A stretch of DNA of 64,000 bases from Elephas maximus indicus (GCF_024166365.1 NC_064820.1:88922001-88986000), one strand, 5' to 3'. Shown: positions 37,563 through 49,488, counted from the first letter of the stretch. A program made the numbers and translations. Notes: generated by a model not told the origin, from the sequence alone.

Positions 37563-37779
37563 AGGCCCCTAGGTGGCATAGGAGTTTGCAACTGGCTGCT
37601 AACCTAATGGTTGGCAGTTCGAACCCATCCAGTGATGTCGTGGAAGAAAAAGCCCTGGCAATCTGCTTCTGTAAAGATTACAGCCAAGAAAACCCTATGG
37701 AGCTGTTCTACTCTGTAACAGATGGGGCTGCCATGATCAGAATCCACTTGACGACAACAGGATTGGTTTTTAGGCTTTA
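37563..37779 (+). repeat. AfroSINE, long subtype, with target duplication
   Basis: The sense copy is flanked by tattgtctca at 37553-37562 and 37780-37789. An open frame crossing it is incidental. Confidence 0.92.
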
Positions 37780-38350
37780 TATTGTCTCAGGAAGTAACTA
37801 TCTCAATGTTTTATGTTTGGAGGAAGTGGTATTAGTGAATGTTTACATGGAACATGCAAATGTTTCCTGTTTCTGTCGAGTTGTCGCTGGGAAAAATCAT
37901 GAAGTAGGGGAGTTGATATTACGGCCTGCTTAACTCTTGTGTGTTCTGGAGCATCTACTTGCTTTAAGTTCCCAGTGTTCCTGTGACAAATATTGCCTGC
38001 GATTAGGACAGCTACCTACCACTGGGTATTTAGTTACTTAAATCCCCTTCTAGGATTGTTTACGTGTTAATAGAAAATTCCTGGCTAGGAAACTTTCTAA
38101 TAGAAAGGAATGGGAGACCTAGGTGTTAGGCATTTTGGAGCCCTTCAAATCACCATGAAGGTGACTTGCATAATTCTGGCTTCATTGAACAAAAAAGTAT
38201 TACATCAAGTAAACATAAAGAACCATCATGATGTTATTACCATTTCCTATTTCCAATTAATTGGATACATTGCTCCAGTGAGAAATTTTGCACAATATGG
38301 TGGGAAATGTGAACATGCTCCTAACTGCTTGCTGCTTGCTGTCTTTGCAG

Positions 38351-38525
38351 GAGTTGTGTTTCACTATAGGGCTGCGACCAGCAGGTACACTCTGAATTTT
38401 GAAGCTGCAAAGAAGACTTGTTTGGATATTGGTGCAGTCATAGCAAACCCAGAGCAGCTCAATGCTGCCTATGAAGATGGATTTGAGCAGTGTGATGCAG
38501 GCTGGCTGTCTGACCAGACCGTTAG
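38351..38525 (+). CDS. VCAN: Versican exon 4: first half of Link module 1
   Basis: The acceptor is ctttgcag at 38343-38350 and the donor is GTGAGA at 38526. The 175 nt exon completes Gly150, encodes residues 151-207 and supplies two bases of Arg208. It holds the start of the first Link (proteoglycan tandem repeat) module: V-F-H-Y-R, then Cys173, and F-E-Q-Cys197-D-A-G-W-L-S-D. Link modules bind hyaluronan; in versican the tandem pair does so together with the Ig domain. The next exon follows after only 84 bp, and the split Arg codon (AG plus A) reads correctly across the junction. The open frame extends upstream of the exon, but that part is intronic because the acceptor and homology begin at 38351. 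Confidence 0.97.
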
Positions 38526-38609
38526 GTGAGAGGTCTAGGGGCCGCAGGCTTTAATTCATTCATTGAATGCAAGAGAAAAGTGTCACTTAGTATCTGTTTA
38601 TTTCCTCAG
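38526..38609 (+). other. VCAN: VCAN intron 4 (84 bp)
   Basis: The intron is very short, with GTGAGA donor and CCTCAG acceptor, and splits Arg208 between exons 4 and 5. Frame and homology on both sides confirm it. Confidence 0.93.
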
Positions 38610-38737
38610 ATATCCCATTCGGACACCCCGTGAAGGCTGTTACGGAGATATGATGGGGAAGGAAGGAGTCAGGACCTATGGATTTCGTTCTCCTCTTGAA
38701 ACTTATGATGTGTATTGTTATGTGGGTCTTCTGGATG
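38610..38737 (+). CDS. VCAN: Versican exon 5: second half of Link module 1
   Basis: The acceptor tttcctcag ends at 38609 and the donor GTAAGA starts at 38738. The 128 nt exon completes Arg208, encodes residues 209-250 and gives the first base of Gly251. It carries Cys218 (in G-C-Y-G-D) and Cys244 (in D-V-Y-C-Y-V), which complete the module with the expected pairs Cys173-Cys244 and Cys197-Cys218. The motif Y-G-F-R-S-P is typical of lectican Link modules. Directly after the last cysteine the sequence reads Val-Gly-Leu-Leu-Asp-Gly, whereas human versican, from memory, has Val-Asp-His-Leu-Asp-Gly; this change is discussed as a finding. Exon 6 lies 19.7 kb downstream in compatible phase. Confidence 0.97.
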
Positions 38738-39280
38738 GTAAGAGCTTTACATTCCTAGAGTTTCATTCACATTAAGAAAATTGAGGGAAAGACACCTTGG
38801 AATGTTACAAATCTTCCTTTGTTTGGATTCCAAACAGCAGCATTTAGTGTAAATGACTGTATGATTCTGTGGTAAAATAGGCTTAAATTAAAGCAGAGGG
38901 AGAAGGAGGGGTGTGTAAATGGTTATGCAGGTTAGAGATGTCTTTTAGTTAATGGCAGGTTTTCTTATAGCCATGCTGCAATTGGACTGCTTCCACTACA
39001 CTTTTAGAGCATTAAGAATAGAAAGTTGTAAGGGTGGTACCTATTCTAGTGGGAACCTCAGGTACAAATTTCTGTGATGACAAGCCACTGGGAATCCAAG
39101 TACTGATATTTGCAATAAAAAAATTAAACACCCCAAAACTCAACTGAATAACCCTGTAAACTAGCCCAGGAGAGATTCAATGTTTCACATTTCCTCATAT
39201 ATTTTGGTTGCACTCATATGCAAAGGGATTATTTGTTCATTCAACCAATCAACACATTAAAAGAACACCTACTGTGTGAT

Positions 39281-39412
39281 GGCAATGGGGGTTACCAAAA
39301 GGCCAGTGGTTCGGAATCCACCAGCTGCTCCTTGGAAACCCTATGGGGCAGTTCTGCTCTGTCCTATAGGGTCTTTATGAGTCAGAATTGACTCAACTGC
39401 AATGGGTTTTTT
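39281..39412 (+). repeat. 5'-truncated AfroSINE with target duplication
   Basis: The head is missing. Flanks are tactgtgtgat (39270-39280) and tactgtgtaat (39413-39423). It interrupts an L2-like relic (ttcattcaaccaatcaacac). Confidence 0.88.
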
Positions 39413-39590
39413 TACTGTGTAATAGGTACTCTGCTAGTCATTAGGAATATGAAGCCAGGTACCACATAGCTCTTGCTTTAAAGGTGCTTTGAGTCCAATT
39501 GATTTTGACACTATCACTTCTCACTCAGCATGAGTCAGAGATTTTAAAGACAGAAGTTTGACTTTAACAGTGGCACCATTGTATAAAGTG

Positions 39591-39745
39591 CACCAAAAAC
39601 CAAACCAAACCTGTTGCCGTCAAGTTAATTCCAACTCACAGCAACCCTATAGGACAGAGTAGAACTGCCCCATACCACTTCCAAGGTGTGCCAGGTAGAT
39701 TCGAACTGCTGACCTTCTGGTTAGCAGCCTATGGTGCCAGGGTAG
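39591..39745 (-). repeat. AfroSINE copy
   Basis: The antisense copy runs from aaaaaccaaaccaaacctgt to the head complement tggtgccagggta, with a small internal loss near the head. Confidence 0.9.
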
Positions 39746-39940
39746 TTTTATTATAAAAACACATGGAAGAGACATTTCTGGTACTTTTGAAATGGGGTTT
39801 CATTTGTATTAACAGATACCTTACTTTTAATAAATAAAAAGTATTGAGCTGATTTGTATTTTTAATTTTGGCTGGGTACACATAAAAAAGAATGACCTTG
39901 GGTTTCTAATGTATAATATCAGGAGATTGGACTAGATAAT

Positions 39941-40097
39941 AGGAAACCCTTGTGGTCTAGTGGTTAAGAGCTACGACTGCTAACCAAAAGGTTGCCAGTT
40001 CTAATCCACCAGGCGCTCCTTGGAAACTCAATGAGGCAGTTCTTCCCTGTCCTGTAGGGTTGCTGTGAGTCAGAATTGACTCGACGGCAATAGGTGG
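39941..40097 (+). repeat. AfroSINE with target duplication
   Basis: The sense copy is flanked by ggactagataat (39929-39940) and ggactggataat (40098-40109). Confidence 0.93.
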
Positions 40098-40199
40098 GGA
40101 CTGGATAATTTCTCTGGTCCCTTCCAACATTAAAATTCTGTGATTCTATGAATTGAAAAAACAGCTTCAAAGATTGAGAGTTAAAAAATAAGCAGTTTA

Positions 40200-40848
40200 A
40201 CAAGTGGCCATCTAAGATGCATCAATTGGTCTCAACCCACCTGGATCAAAGGAGAATGAAGAACACCAAGGTCACATGATAACTATGAGCCCAAGAGACA
40301 GAAAGGGCCACATGAACCAGAGACTTACATCATCCTGAGACCAGAAGAACTAGTTGGTGCCCGGCCACAACCCATGACTGCCCTGACAGGGAGCACAACA
40401 GAGAACCCCTGAGGGAGTAGGAGATCAGTGGGATGCAGACCCCAAATTGTCATAAAAAGACCAGACTTAATGGTCTGACTGAGACTAGAGGAATCCCGGC
40501 GGTCATGGTTCCCAAACCTTCTGTTGGCCCAGGACAGGAACCATTCCCGAAGACAGCTCATCATACATGGAAGGGACTGGACAGTGGGTAGGAGAGAGAT
40601 GCTGATGAAGAGTGAGCTACTTGTATCAGGTGGACACTTGAGACTGTGTTGGCATCTCCTGTCTGGAGGGGGGATGGGAGGGTAGAGAGGGTTGGAAGCT
40701 GACAAAATTGTCACGAAAGGAGAGACTGGAAGGGCTGTCTCATTAGGGGGAGAGCAAGTGGGAGTATGGAGTAAGGTGTATATAAACTTATATGTGACAG
40801 ACTGACTTGATTTGTAAACGTTCACTTGAAGCTCAATAAAAATTAAAA
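40200..40848 (+). mobile_element. Young 5'-truncated L1, 3' UTR only
   Basis: The element ends with tcaataaaaattaaaaaa, a polyadenylation signal plus A tail. A 17 bp direct repeat, aaaaaataagcagttta, flanks it at 40183-40199 and 40849-40865 without mismatch. The body resembles the elephant L1 3' UTR as I remember it. The 206-residue open frame on the opposite strand is a by-product of low stop density and not a gene. Confidence 0.9.
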
Positions 40849-41399
40849 AAAAAATAAGCAGTTTATATTTTTGTAATACCCTTACTGAATTTGAATAGGC
40901 AGGCCTGCTTCCAAAAAGGTTGTTTAATGTGTGTTTCTCTAGCATCTTAACATTCTTGTTACCATTGTCATTTAAGACTGGCGAATGTATTTTGTAAATA
41001 AAAAGTGAGACACTAATAATTTCGATTTTTATGTAGTGACAAAGGGATAATATATGTAATATCTAAGCTACGGTTGATATATGTAAAACCAGAACTTTTC
41101 TTTTCCCTTTTTTCAAGTTTTATTGACTTAAAAAAATTACACGTACGTATATATAGAATAGGAGATAGCAGGAGAATCTGGTTCTAGGAAATACATCTGA
41201 TTATTGCTATTTCAGTAAGGTGGAAAATTTTATCTATCACTATTGCTCTAATTTAGAATAATATCCATCAGAGCGATAAAACAAAAATCTCTGGAATGCT
41301 GGTAATACTGGAACTGAACTAGAACTGGAACTGAACTAGAGCTATTTTCTGAGAAATTACATGTAAGATCTAACTACCTATAAGATCTTTACCAAATGT

Positions 41400-41950
41400 A
41401 ACTGAAATGGTGCTTTCAGGTGAAAATCCGAGGCCTAATCCAAATATGAGTAAGTATCCCAAGCCAGCCTCCTTGATGGAAAGACAGGTTTATGTACCCA
41501 GGATGCCACCAGCAGGAGAGCCCCAGAGGTTGCTCTATGTGTCTGTTCTTCAGTCTTATCCTGATGGAGCTACAAGAGCCTCATTCTCTTAGGACACAGA
41601 TTCCCCAACTCCGAAAGCATTCCTTCAAGCTTAGAGGAGGCCTCTGTGAGTTCTCAGCTTCTAGAGAAGTACCAGAAATCTTATGCCCTTTGTAAGTATC
41701 ATCTGAAGTACTTTTGACAGGTCCAGGTGGTGAAAGTCCTGACAGAGACCTTCCAGCAATACTGTACTCACCAGTCATTGAGAGCTGGCTCCCCTACAAT
41801 CTGCTCAGAGTATCATAACCAGTGTGCAGAGAACTGGGCTCTGTAAGAAATTAGCTCTGAGCATGTGCATGTAGCCTACAATGGGGAAGGGTTTGCTAGT
41901 CTTATAGAGGCCCCTCCTTCCCCGTTTCAATAAACATAGTCACTTCTAAG
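41400..41950 (+). pseudogene. Possible retropseudogene or exapted fragment, unidentified
   Basis: A 61-residue open frame (41407-41592) rich in Pro and Arg is followed by more readable but broken sequence and a caataaaca motif at about 41930. No A tail or target duplication is evident and I cannot name a parent gene. It could equally be plain intronic DNA. Confidence 0.2.
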
Positions 41951-42393
41951 GCAACTGGGATGTATAAATCCAGTTTCTGCCCCAATATTACCCAATTGTA
42001 TTTTATATAGTTACTTGGGGGTATGTGCCCCATATATTTGATGAATGAAAACTGTAATGCAGAATACAGCATAACTTTAATTGGGGCATTTATACCAAAT
42101 CAACAGAGTTCTAACCCTTTTTGCTTAGCATATAAGAGCGGGAGGAGAAACAGAAAAGAATCAGTACAAATACTCTTTCAAGAACCGGCTGAAATTTGTG
42201 TGAGTAGTTTAACGAGACTTTTACTTGTTCAGCTGAGGAATCTTGACAATTCTGGAGGATATTCAGCATGTTTACAATATGGCTTCAGAAATTTTTCACT
42301 TTTTATTTGTTGGCCCTTGGAATCATTAGCAAAACTTTGGATACTGGCTTTATCTCTTTTGACTTGAAATTGCAGGGGGTTGAGGTTTAAAGG

Positions 42394-42600
42394 GAGTTCC
42401 TGGGTGGTACAAACAGTTAATGTGCTCAGCTACTAATTGAAAGGTTGGAAGTTTGAGTCCACCCGGAGGTCCTTAGAAGGAAGGCCTGGCTCTCTACTTT
42501 TGAAAAAGCAGCCATCAAAAACCCTATGAAGCAAAGTTCTACTCTGACACACATAGAGTCTCCATGAGTTGGAATCAACTCCATGACAACTGTTTTTTTT
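42394..42600 (+). repeat. AfroSINE-type copy, variant subtype
   Basis: The sense copy runs from agttcctgggtggtacaaac to tgacaactg plus a T run. Confidence 0.9.
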
Positions 42601-43744
42601 TGGTTTGGGGGTTAAAGAGACCTTCACAAAATCATTCTTGTAAGATATTTCTCTTTACTTTGCTGAAGTGTATGTCCCTTTGAAATAAAGGCCATTTTCT
42701 TCTGTGGGTTGATAAAAATTCATGTGGAAAGTTGGCTGTGTAAAATTACATCCGGTGTTTTAATAGCCACGTGGATAAAAGATTGCTTTGACTGTTAGCC
42801 AAAATTCCTTATATGAGATATTCATAGCTATATTTATGAATATAATAGTTCCCATCTTGATTTTATTATATATATACTTTTTTTGATTTTATTATATTTT
42901 TGAGAACCAAGTGAGTGTGTTTAAGAGGTGCTGGGCAGTCAGAATTAGAGATGTTGACATGATGGAACATTTACACACAAATTAGGAGCCAAGGTGCAAT
43001 TACTTTCTATCAGAAGCCCTATTACTCTAGATAGGCTTAAGAGATGTCAATTAACTATGCAATGAAACCTAATTAAAAAATAAATTAATTTTGCTGTAAT
43101 TAATTTATTTATTTTGAAATATAGTTAGCTGACAGAATGTCAACCTTCTGACTTTTTCTCCTTTCATGTATTATAATGTCATATTTACCCTGACCTATGT
43201 GTTTCTTTATAAAATTCAAACAATTACACTAAATTAAATCCAGGCACTTTGAGGGTAAAACAAAACAAAACTACTTTGCTGCTTCTTCTAAGGTGGTGAT
43301 TCTAACACAATCATGCTTATGTATATAATATTCAAACTTACTTTTTTTTTAAAAAACTAAACAGTATAAAAGAGCAATTACATTAGCTATATTCACTAGT
43401 AAGCATTTCAATATAACTTGTGTCCTCAGAAATGGTCTAGAAGTTATTTTGCCTTATTAGCTGTGATTCAGTAGGGGAATATTGCTATTCAGAAATTAAT
43501 GGAGTTGGGATTCTAAAATATGAATCTAGAATTTAAGATTCATGAAATAATCTTTATTAGGAAGTCTAATCTGTGTGCCCCAGAAAGGTAGATTTGGAAA
43601 ACACTGAGAGTTTAGAATAGAGTTGAGATAATTAAATATTTCAGAAAACTGGGTAGAGGATTTGTGATTACTTAGGAGTGGTAAAGACAATACGGAGAGA
43701 GGACTCTTGGGAGGTAGTTGACTTTCTCATAATTAAGAATGGGA

Positions 43745-43930
43745 AGGACTTGAGTCCCAGATCTGTTACTTTCTAGTTGTGAGCTCTTGGGCAAGGCTTT
43801 ACTTCTCTAAACCTCAGCTGCTTCTTCTCTGAAATGGGGACAATAGTACTTATTTTTCAGTCATGGTGTAAAGATTAAATGAGATAATGTGTAAAGGTTT
43901 TATCACGGTACGTGGGACAAATTACTCAGA
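43745..43930 (+). repeat. MIR element
   Basis: Core phrases ttgtgagctcttgggcaagg and cctcagctgcttcttctctg are diagnostic of MIR. Confidence 0.8.
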
Positions 43931-45254
43931 AAATAATAGATGTTATTATAGTTTTTAGGCATATGAAAGTTTCTTTATTTCCATTGAAATTATAATAGTA
44001 GGAAGAAATAATTTAAAATTGCAACACTAAATTAGGTTCGATATAAAGAAGAATTTTCTGACGATGAAAATTGTTAAATGTAGAAAGAATTCTAAGAGGC
44101 TGTAAAATTCCTTCTCTGAAGGTTTCTTAAAACTAGAATTGATCTAAGATGTTACGAGTGCAATGCTTTACCAAAGTCTATTGGAGTCACAGAGCTTAGA
44201 AGGATACAGAAGATAACTGAGCCACTTTATGGGGAGCGGTGACTTCTAGGTCAAGTATTTTGTGTATAATAAATAATGCTCAAATATTACTGAGTAATTA
44301 AAAAATAATACTGTGACAAAATAAGAATTCCATATTATTCCCCCTAAATTTTTTGAAATAAGTTTATTCTCTGATTAGAGCATTATCTTCTTGAATCACA
44401 CTGTTCAGAAATAATTCTATAGCTGACTCCCCACAGAAAGTCACAGACACACAAATATGACCACTTTGCCACTAGAAGATTAAAATACTTCTGAAAGTGC
44501 TTCGTGAGTTAATGTATTAACCGAAAAGTAGCAGTTTAGTAGGAAGTATATGTGTGTCTAGTTATATCCATACCAAAAAATAGTTCCTAGATAACAGAGT
44601 TCTAGGAAGAATGGAGTACCACGTAAATCTTTCAGCTAAAAAACAACCAACAGCAAATGAACAAACAAAAAACCCACCCACACGCACATAAACAAAAGCC
44701 TCAAACTTTTAAGGAACCTCAAACTCTTTTTTAAGGAAATTAATAGATTGACTTTATTTGGTTGCTGTATGGTAGCAGACACTTGTAAGAAAATTATTTC
44801 CTTTCTATAGGGATTTAATTCTCTGCAAATAAATCAGAGTGTGGAAAAGAGGTCAGACTGCTTGCTTTCCTGGTTGACACATTTAGTTCCCTTGCAAATT
44901 AGTCAACACTTTCAGCTTTATTCCCAGACCTGACAAATGGTTAATCCAAGGATTCCTTGTCTCTCTGACATGGGCACCCATGCAGACATACGTTCTATCC
45001 TTCTACGTCCTATGTTTTCTAGTTTAGCCCTACCTTTTGTCTTTTACTTCACCCAAAAGTGATAGAAGACTATCACCCTACAATTCCACTTTCCTGGCCT
45101 TTTCACAAGCTTCACAACATGTTGATGTGTCTGTACTGTGGGCTCTCTCTTTCATCTCATGTCTCATCCCTAAGTCCTAGTTGATCTCTTTCACCTTTTT
45201 CCATCTCTGAACCTTGAATTTATGACTAGTAATCACCCTCCTGCAAATATTGGC

Positions 45255-45395
45255 TTATACCTCCCTCTCCCCTACTAGACTGTGATTTCTGGGAGGACAG
45301 GAGCCATGTGAATTCATCTGTGTATCCACACCATGCCCTTGGCACGTAGTAGGTGCACCACCAATAGAGTTGAATAAATGAGTGAGTTAATGAAT
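45255..45395 (+). repeat. L2 3' end
   Basis: It contains the L2 terminal pattern: gggaggacaggagccatgtg, ggcacgtagtaggtgcacca and gaataaatgagtgag. Confidence 0.75.
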
Positions 45396-45699
45396 TGACC
45401 TCTAAATTTGAAATGCCCATCAGCCTGTTCCACTGGCCTATCCTCACCTCATCTTTACTTGCCTCCCTTCACACTTGCATCTTGGATAGCTTCACACCTC
45501 CTCAGTACTCTTCTTGGTTCCCTTTGCTCCAATTTCCTTATTATAAATTTCATTTTTGTACTCTTATAAAAAAAAAAAATATGTAAATCATAAGTCATAT
45601 CAAATGCTTAGTGAAATGAATGGGGCACAGAAAGGCACATACATGAAAATGTTAATTTCTAGTTTTGCCTCTCTTGCCCCAAACTCTCTTCTAAATTTC

Positions 45700-46200
45700 A
45701 TACCCATAGTTGCAGATCATTAGTCATTTTTGTGTCTCTTCTCTGGTTTTGATTCTCACCACCAGTCCCCATACCTTCAACAGTTCTTCATGGGGCCTGT
45801 TTCATGACCATCAAAACATTTAAACATCATTGCCATATCATTCCCCTACTCAACGTTGTGCAGCAGTTTTCCTGTTGACTTCCTCCTCAAGCATAAACTC
45901 AAAGCCGCTAAAACATGGCTCTGGAGTAACCTGTTCCAACTCATTTTCCTTACCCTCTATCAGGGCACCGCACCCATGCACCTAAGCTCCACAGATTCTG
46001 TGTTCCCTCCTGCCTGCAATTCTGCTTTGGTTCTCACAGAGAGAACACATGGCCATCTTTACAACATTCAAATTTTTTCTCTGCCTGAAAACTTACTGTT
46101 TCCCGGAGCTCATCTCTGTTTATTCCAACTTACATTGCTATTTCCTCAGTCTCGACTACTTTTTCTCAGAGTTAGTTCCACACATTTTGGTGTTTAATTA
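45700..46200 (+). repeat. L2-class relic
   Basis: Phrases such as acgttgtgcagcagttttcc, tgcctgcaattctgctttgg and gccatctttacaacattcaa fit the L2 body. Open frames across it are not genes. Confidence 0.55.
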
Positions 46201-46734
46201 TTCACCAGTTACTTTGCATATTTATCAAATACAAACGATTATGTCTTAGTTTTATTTCTGCAAAACTACTGTAAGGTCCTGGTAGAACTAAAGCCAATCC
46301 CAGAGAACATGATCTTCCAGGAAGGGGAGGGAATTGGCAAAAAAAAAAAAAAAAAGAAAAAGGAAAAATTATAATGAGAGGCTAGAAAGGAAAAAGGAGT
46401 ATCTCTGGGGAAGATTTATTTTTAAGAGACACCCTAGATCAAAGTGAGACAAGAAATCTAAGGAGAAAAAAAAAAGTGCAATGTTGATCCAAGAAAGATA
46501 CAAAAATTAGTTCCTAGTAAATTTTGTGAACAAAGTGAAGCATTTTTTCAAATGATATAGAAATGACAGATGGTGAGGGCAGTTTCTGAAAGAAACAAAG
46601 GCTGGAGAAATACTGCAATTACCACCGACTATTTTTTTGAACAACTATTATGTGTTTATCACTGGAATAGGCCCTGATTGTGGTTGGTGGTGGTACAGAA
46701 GAAATTTTTGGCCTTATTCTTTTAGATACCATTG

Positions 46735-48590
46735 TAAATTAAACTTTCTTAATTTCCTTTTCAGATCGTTCATTGCTGGTGTATAGAAACACAAGTGATT
46801 TTTGTGTGTTGACCTTGTGCACTGCCATTTTACTGAATACGTTTACTAACTCCAGTAGCTTTCCGGTGGATTCTTGCCATACTTTTACTTTTTTCTTCCT
46901 GACTTGGATACCTTTCATATCTTTTCTTGCATAATTGCTCTGGCCAGGACTTCCAGTACAATATTAAATAGCAGTGGTGAGAGCAGGTAACCTTGACTTG
47001 TTCCTGATCTAAGGGGAAAACTCCCATTCTTTCTCTGTTGAATGTGATGTTAGCTGTGAGTTTTTATAAATGTCCTTTATCAGATTGGGGAATTTCCTTC
47101 TATTTTTAGCTTGTTGACTGTTTTAATCATGAAAGGGCATTGGATTTTTGTCAAATGCCTTTCCTTTGGTTCTTGCCCTTTGTTCTATTAATGGAGTGTT
47201 TTATATTGATTGATTTTCTAATGTTGAACCATTCTTGCATTCCTGGAATAAATCCAACTTGGTCATGGTATATGATCCTTTTAATATGGTGTTGGACTTA
47301 GTTTGCTAGCATTTAAGGTTTTTGCATCACATTCATAAGGTATAAAGGATATTTGCAAGTTATACATCTAATAAGGCATATTGGACTGTAGTTTTCTTTT
47401 CTTCGGGTCCCTTATCAGATACATGATTTGCAAATATTTTCTCCCACTCTGTGGGTTGTCTTTTCACTTTCTTTAAAGCTCAGCAGTTTTTAGCTTTGAT
47501 GAAGCTCAATTTAAAAAAATTTTTTTGGTTGTGCTTTTGTGTCATATCTAATAAAACTTTGCCAAATCCCAGGTTATAAAGAAAACCCCTATGTTTTCTT
47601 CTATGAGTTTTGTAGTTTTAGCTTTTACTTTGATCTGTTTTGAATGAATTTATGTATATGGTGTGAGATAGTGGTCTAAATCCATTCTTTTGCATATAGA
47701 CATATAGTTGTTCCAGTACCATTTACTGAAAAGACTATTCTTGCCCCACTGAAGGGTCTTGGTAACTTTGTTGAAAATCAGTTAACCATATACATCTAGG
47801 TTTATTTTTGGATTCTCAATTCTATTCCAGTAATCTGTATGTCTTTCCTTATGCCAGTACAACACTGTCTTGTTTACAGTTGGCCAGCTGGTACAGTGGT
47901 TAAGCGCTAGCTGGTAACTGAAAAGTTGGTGGTTTGAACCTGCTGGCTGCTACATGGGTGAAAGATGTGGCAAACTGTTTCCATAAAGATTTATAGCACT
48001 GGAAACCTTATGGGGCAGTTCTGCTCTGCCCTATAGGGTTGCTATGAGTCAGAATCAACTCAGTGGCAGTGAGTTTGTTTTTTTAGGTTTTGAAACTAGG
48101 AAGTATGAGTCCTCCAAACTTGATCTTCTTTTTCGAGATTATTTTGGCTATTCTTCTGGATCTCTTGAATTCCCTTATGAATTTTAGTAGCACCTTCTTG
48201 ATTTCTACGAAGAAGCCATCTGGGATTCTGATAAGGGACTGTGGTGAATCTTTAGATTAATTTGGAGATTTCTTAAATCTTCTGTGAACATGGATACCTT
48301 TCCATTTATTTAAATCTTCCTTAATTTCTTTCAGCAATGCTTTGTAGTTTCCAAAGTGTAAGTTTTGCACTTTTGTTAAGTTTATTCCCAAATATTTTAT
48401 TCTCTTTTATGCTGTTCTAAATGGAGTTTTCTTAATTTTTCTTCTGACTGTTCACTGTAAGTATATAAAAATGCAATTGCTTCTTGCATATTGATCTTGT
48501 AACCTGCAACCTTGCTGAACTCACTTATTCTAGTAGTTTTCTAGGGGGTTCCTTAGTGTTTTCTATCTACAGTTTTTTTCATTTTATAAT
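46735..48590 (-). mobile_element. Antisense L1 mosaic (two ORF2 pieces) with SINE inside
   Basis: 46735-47390 is antisense to the L1 reverse-transcriptase region. From 47395 the sequence jumps to a more C-terminal region (cttatcagatacatgatttg) and again runs to the reverse-transcriptase region near 48590. The same part is therefore represented twice. A SINE lies at 47880-48087. Confidence 0.75.
47880..48087 (+). repeat. AfroSINE, long subtype, inside L1
   Basis: The sense copy begins gttggccagctggtacagtg, has the internal segment gtggcaaactgtttccataa, and ends with a T run. Confidence 0.88.
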
Positions 48591-48596
48591 CGTGCC

Positions 48597-49330
48597 TTGT
48601 TGTTGTTAGGTGCTGTTGAGTTGGTTCTGACTCATAGCAACCCCATGTACAACAGAACAAAATGCTGCCCAGTCCTGCACCATCCTCACAATCATTGCTA
48701 TGTTTGAGCCCATTGTTGTAGTTACTGTGTCACTCCATCTTGATGAGGGTCTTCCTCTTTTTTGCTGATCCTGGACTTTTCCAAGCATGATGTCCTTCTC
48801 CAGGGACTGGTCTTTCCTGATAACATGTCCAAAATACATGAGACGAAGTTTCACCAACCTTTCTTCCAAGGAGCATTCTAACTGTATGTTTTCCACAACA
48901 GATTTGTTCATTCTCCTGGCAGTCCATGGTATAGTGAATATTCTTCACCAACACCATAATTCAAAGGCATCAGTTCTTCTTCAGTCTTCCTTATTCATTG
49001 TCCAGCTTTCAAATGCATATGAGGAGATTGAAAACACCATGGCTTGGGTCAGGCGCACCTTAGTCCTCAAGGTGACATCTTTGCTTTTTAACATGTTAAA
49101 GAGGTCTGTTGCAGCAGATTGGCCCAATGAGATAATGTCATTTGATTTCTTGACTGCTGCTTCCATGAGCATTGATCGTTTATTCAAGTAAAATGAAATC
49201 CTTGACAACTTCAATCTTTTCTTCATTTATCATGATGTTGTTTATTGGTCCAGTTGTGAGGATTTTTGTTTTCTTTATGTTGAAGTATAATCCATACTGA
49301 ACACTGTAGTTGTTGATCTTTATCTTGCCT
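48597..49330 (-). mobile_element. RTE/BovB-like LINE: reverse-transcriptase C-terminus and 3' end
   Basis: On the - strand broken frames read, in order, a segment like K-T-K-I-L-T-T-G-P-I, then T-L-R-T-K-V-R-L-T-Q-A-M-V-F, then M-Y-F-G-H-V-I-R-K-D, then V-V-H-G-V-A-M-S-Q. This is the order found at the C-terminus of BovB/RTE reverse transcriptases. The element ends at its 3' tail (complement of ttgttgttaggtgctgttga). Stops and frameshifts make it inactive. The piece beyond the SINE (from 49500) may be a short continuation. Confidence 0.88.
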
Positions 49331-49332
49331 TA

Positions 49333-49488
49333 AACCCGGTGCCATCGAGTCGATTCCGACTCATAGCGACCCTATAGGACAGAGTAGAACTGCCCCATAG
49401 AGTTTCCAAGGAGCGCCTGGTGGATCTGAACTGCCGACCCTTTGGTTCGCAGCCGTAGCACTTAACCACTACACCACCAGGGTTTCCA
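49333..49488 (-). repeat. Young AfroSINE inside the RTE fragment
   Basis: The copy is close to the consensus of all copies in this window. Perfect repeats, atcttgcctta, flank it at 49322-49332 and 49489-49499. Confidence 0.95.

Larger units (their letters stand above)
34387..38350 (+). other. VCAN: VCAN intron 3 (4.0 kb)
   Basis: The borders are GTAAGA and GCAG. It contains one - strand SINE (34613-34812), a tandem pair of + strand SINEs (35141-35493), a TG/TA microsatellite (36098-36147), an ancient repeat near 37370-37530 and one + strand SINE (37563-37779). The interval 35510-37370 otherwise looks single-copy and AT-rich. Confidence 0.9.

Noticed and set aside
37550-37933. A 127-residue + strand frame
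   Set aside because: It starts inside an AfroSINE and runs into intronic DNA; no protein similarity.
40325-40945. A 206-residue open frame on the - strand, the longest in the window
   Set aside because: It lies antisense across the 3' UTR of a young L1 with a perfect target duplication and has no domain I recognise.
48606-49226. Frames resembling reverse transcriptase as a possible functional gene
   Set aside because: The reading is broken over several frames, 5'-truncated and interrupted by a SINE, so it is an inactive RTE relic.
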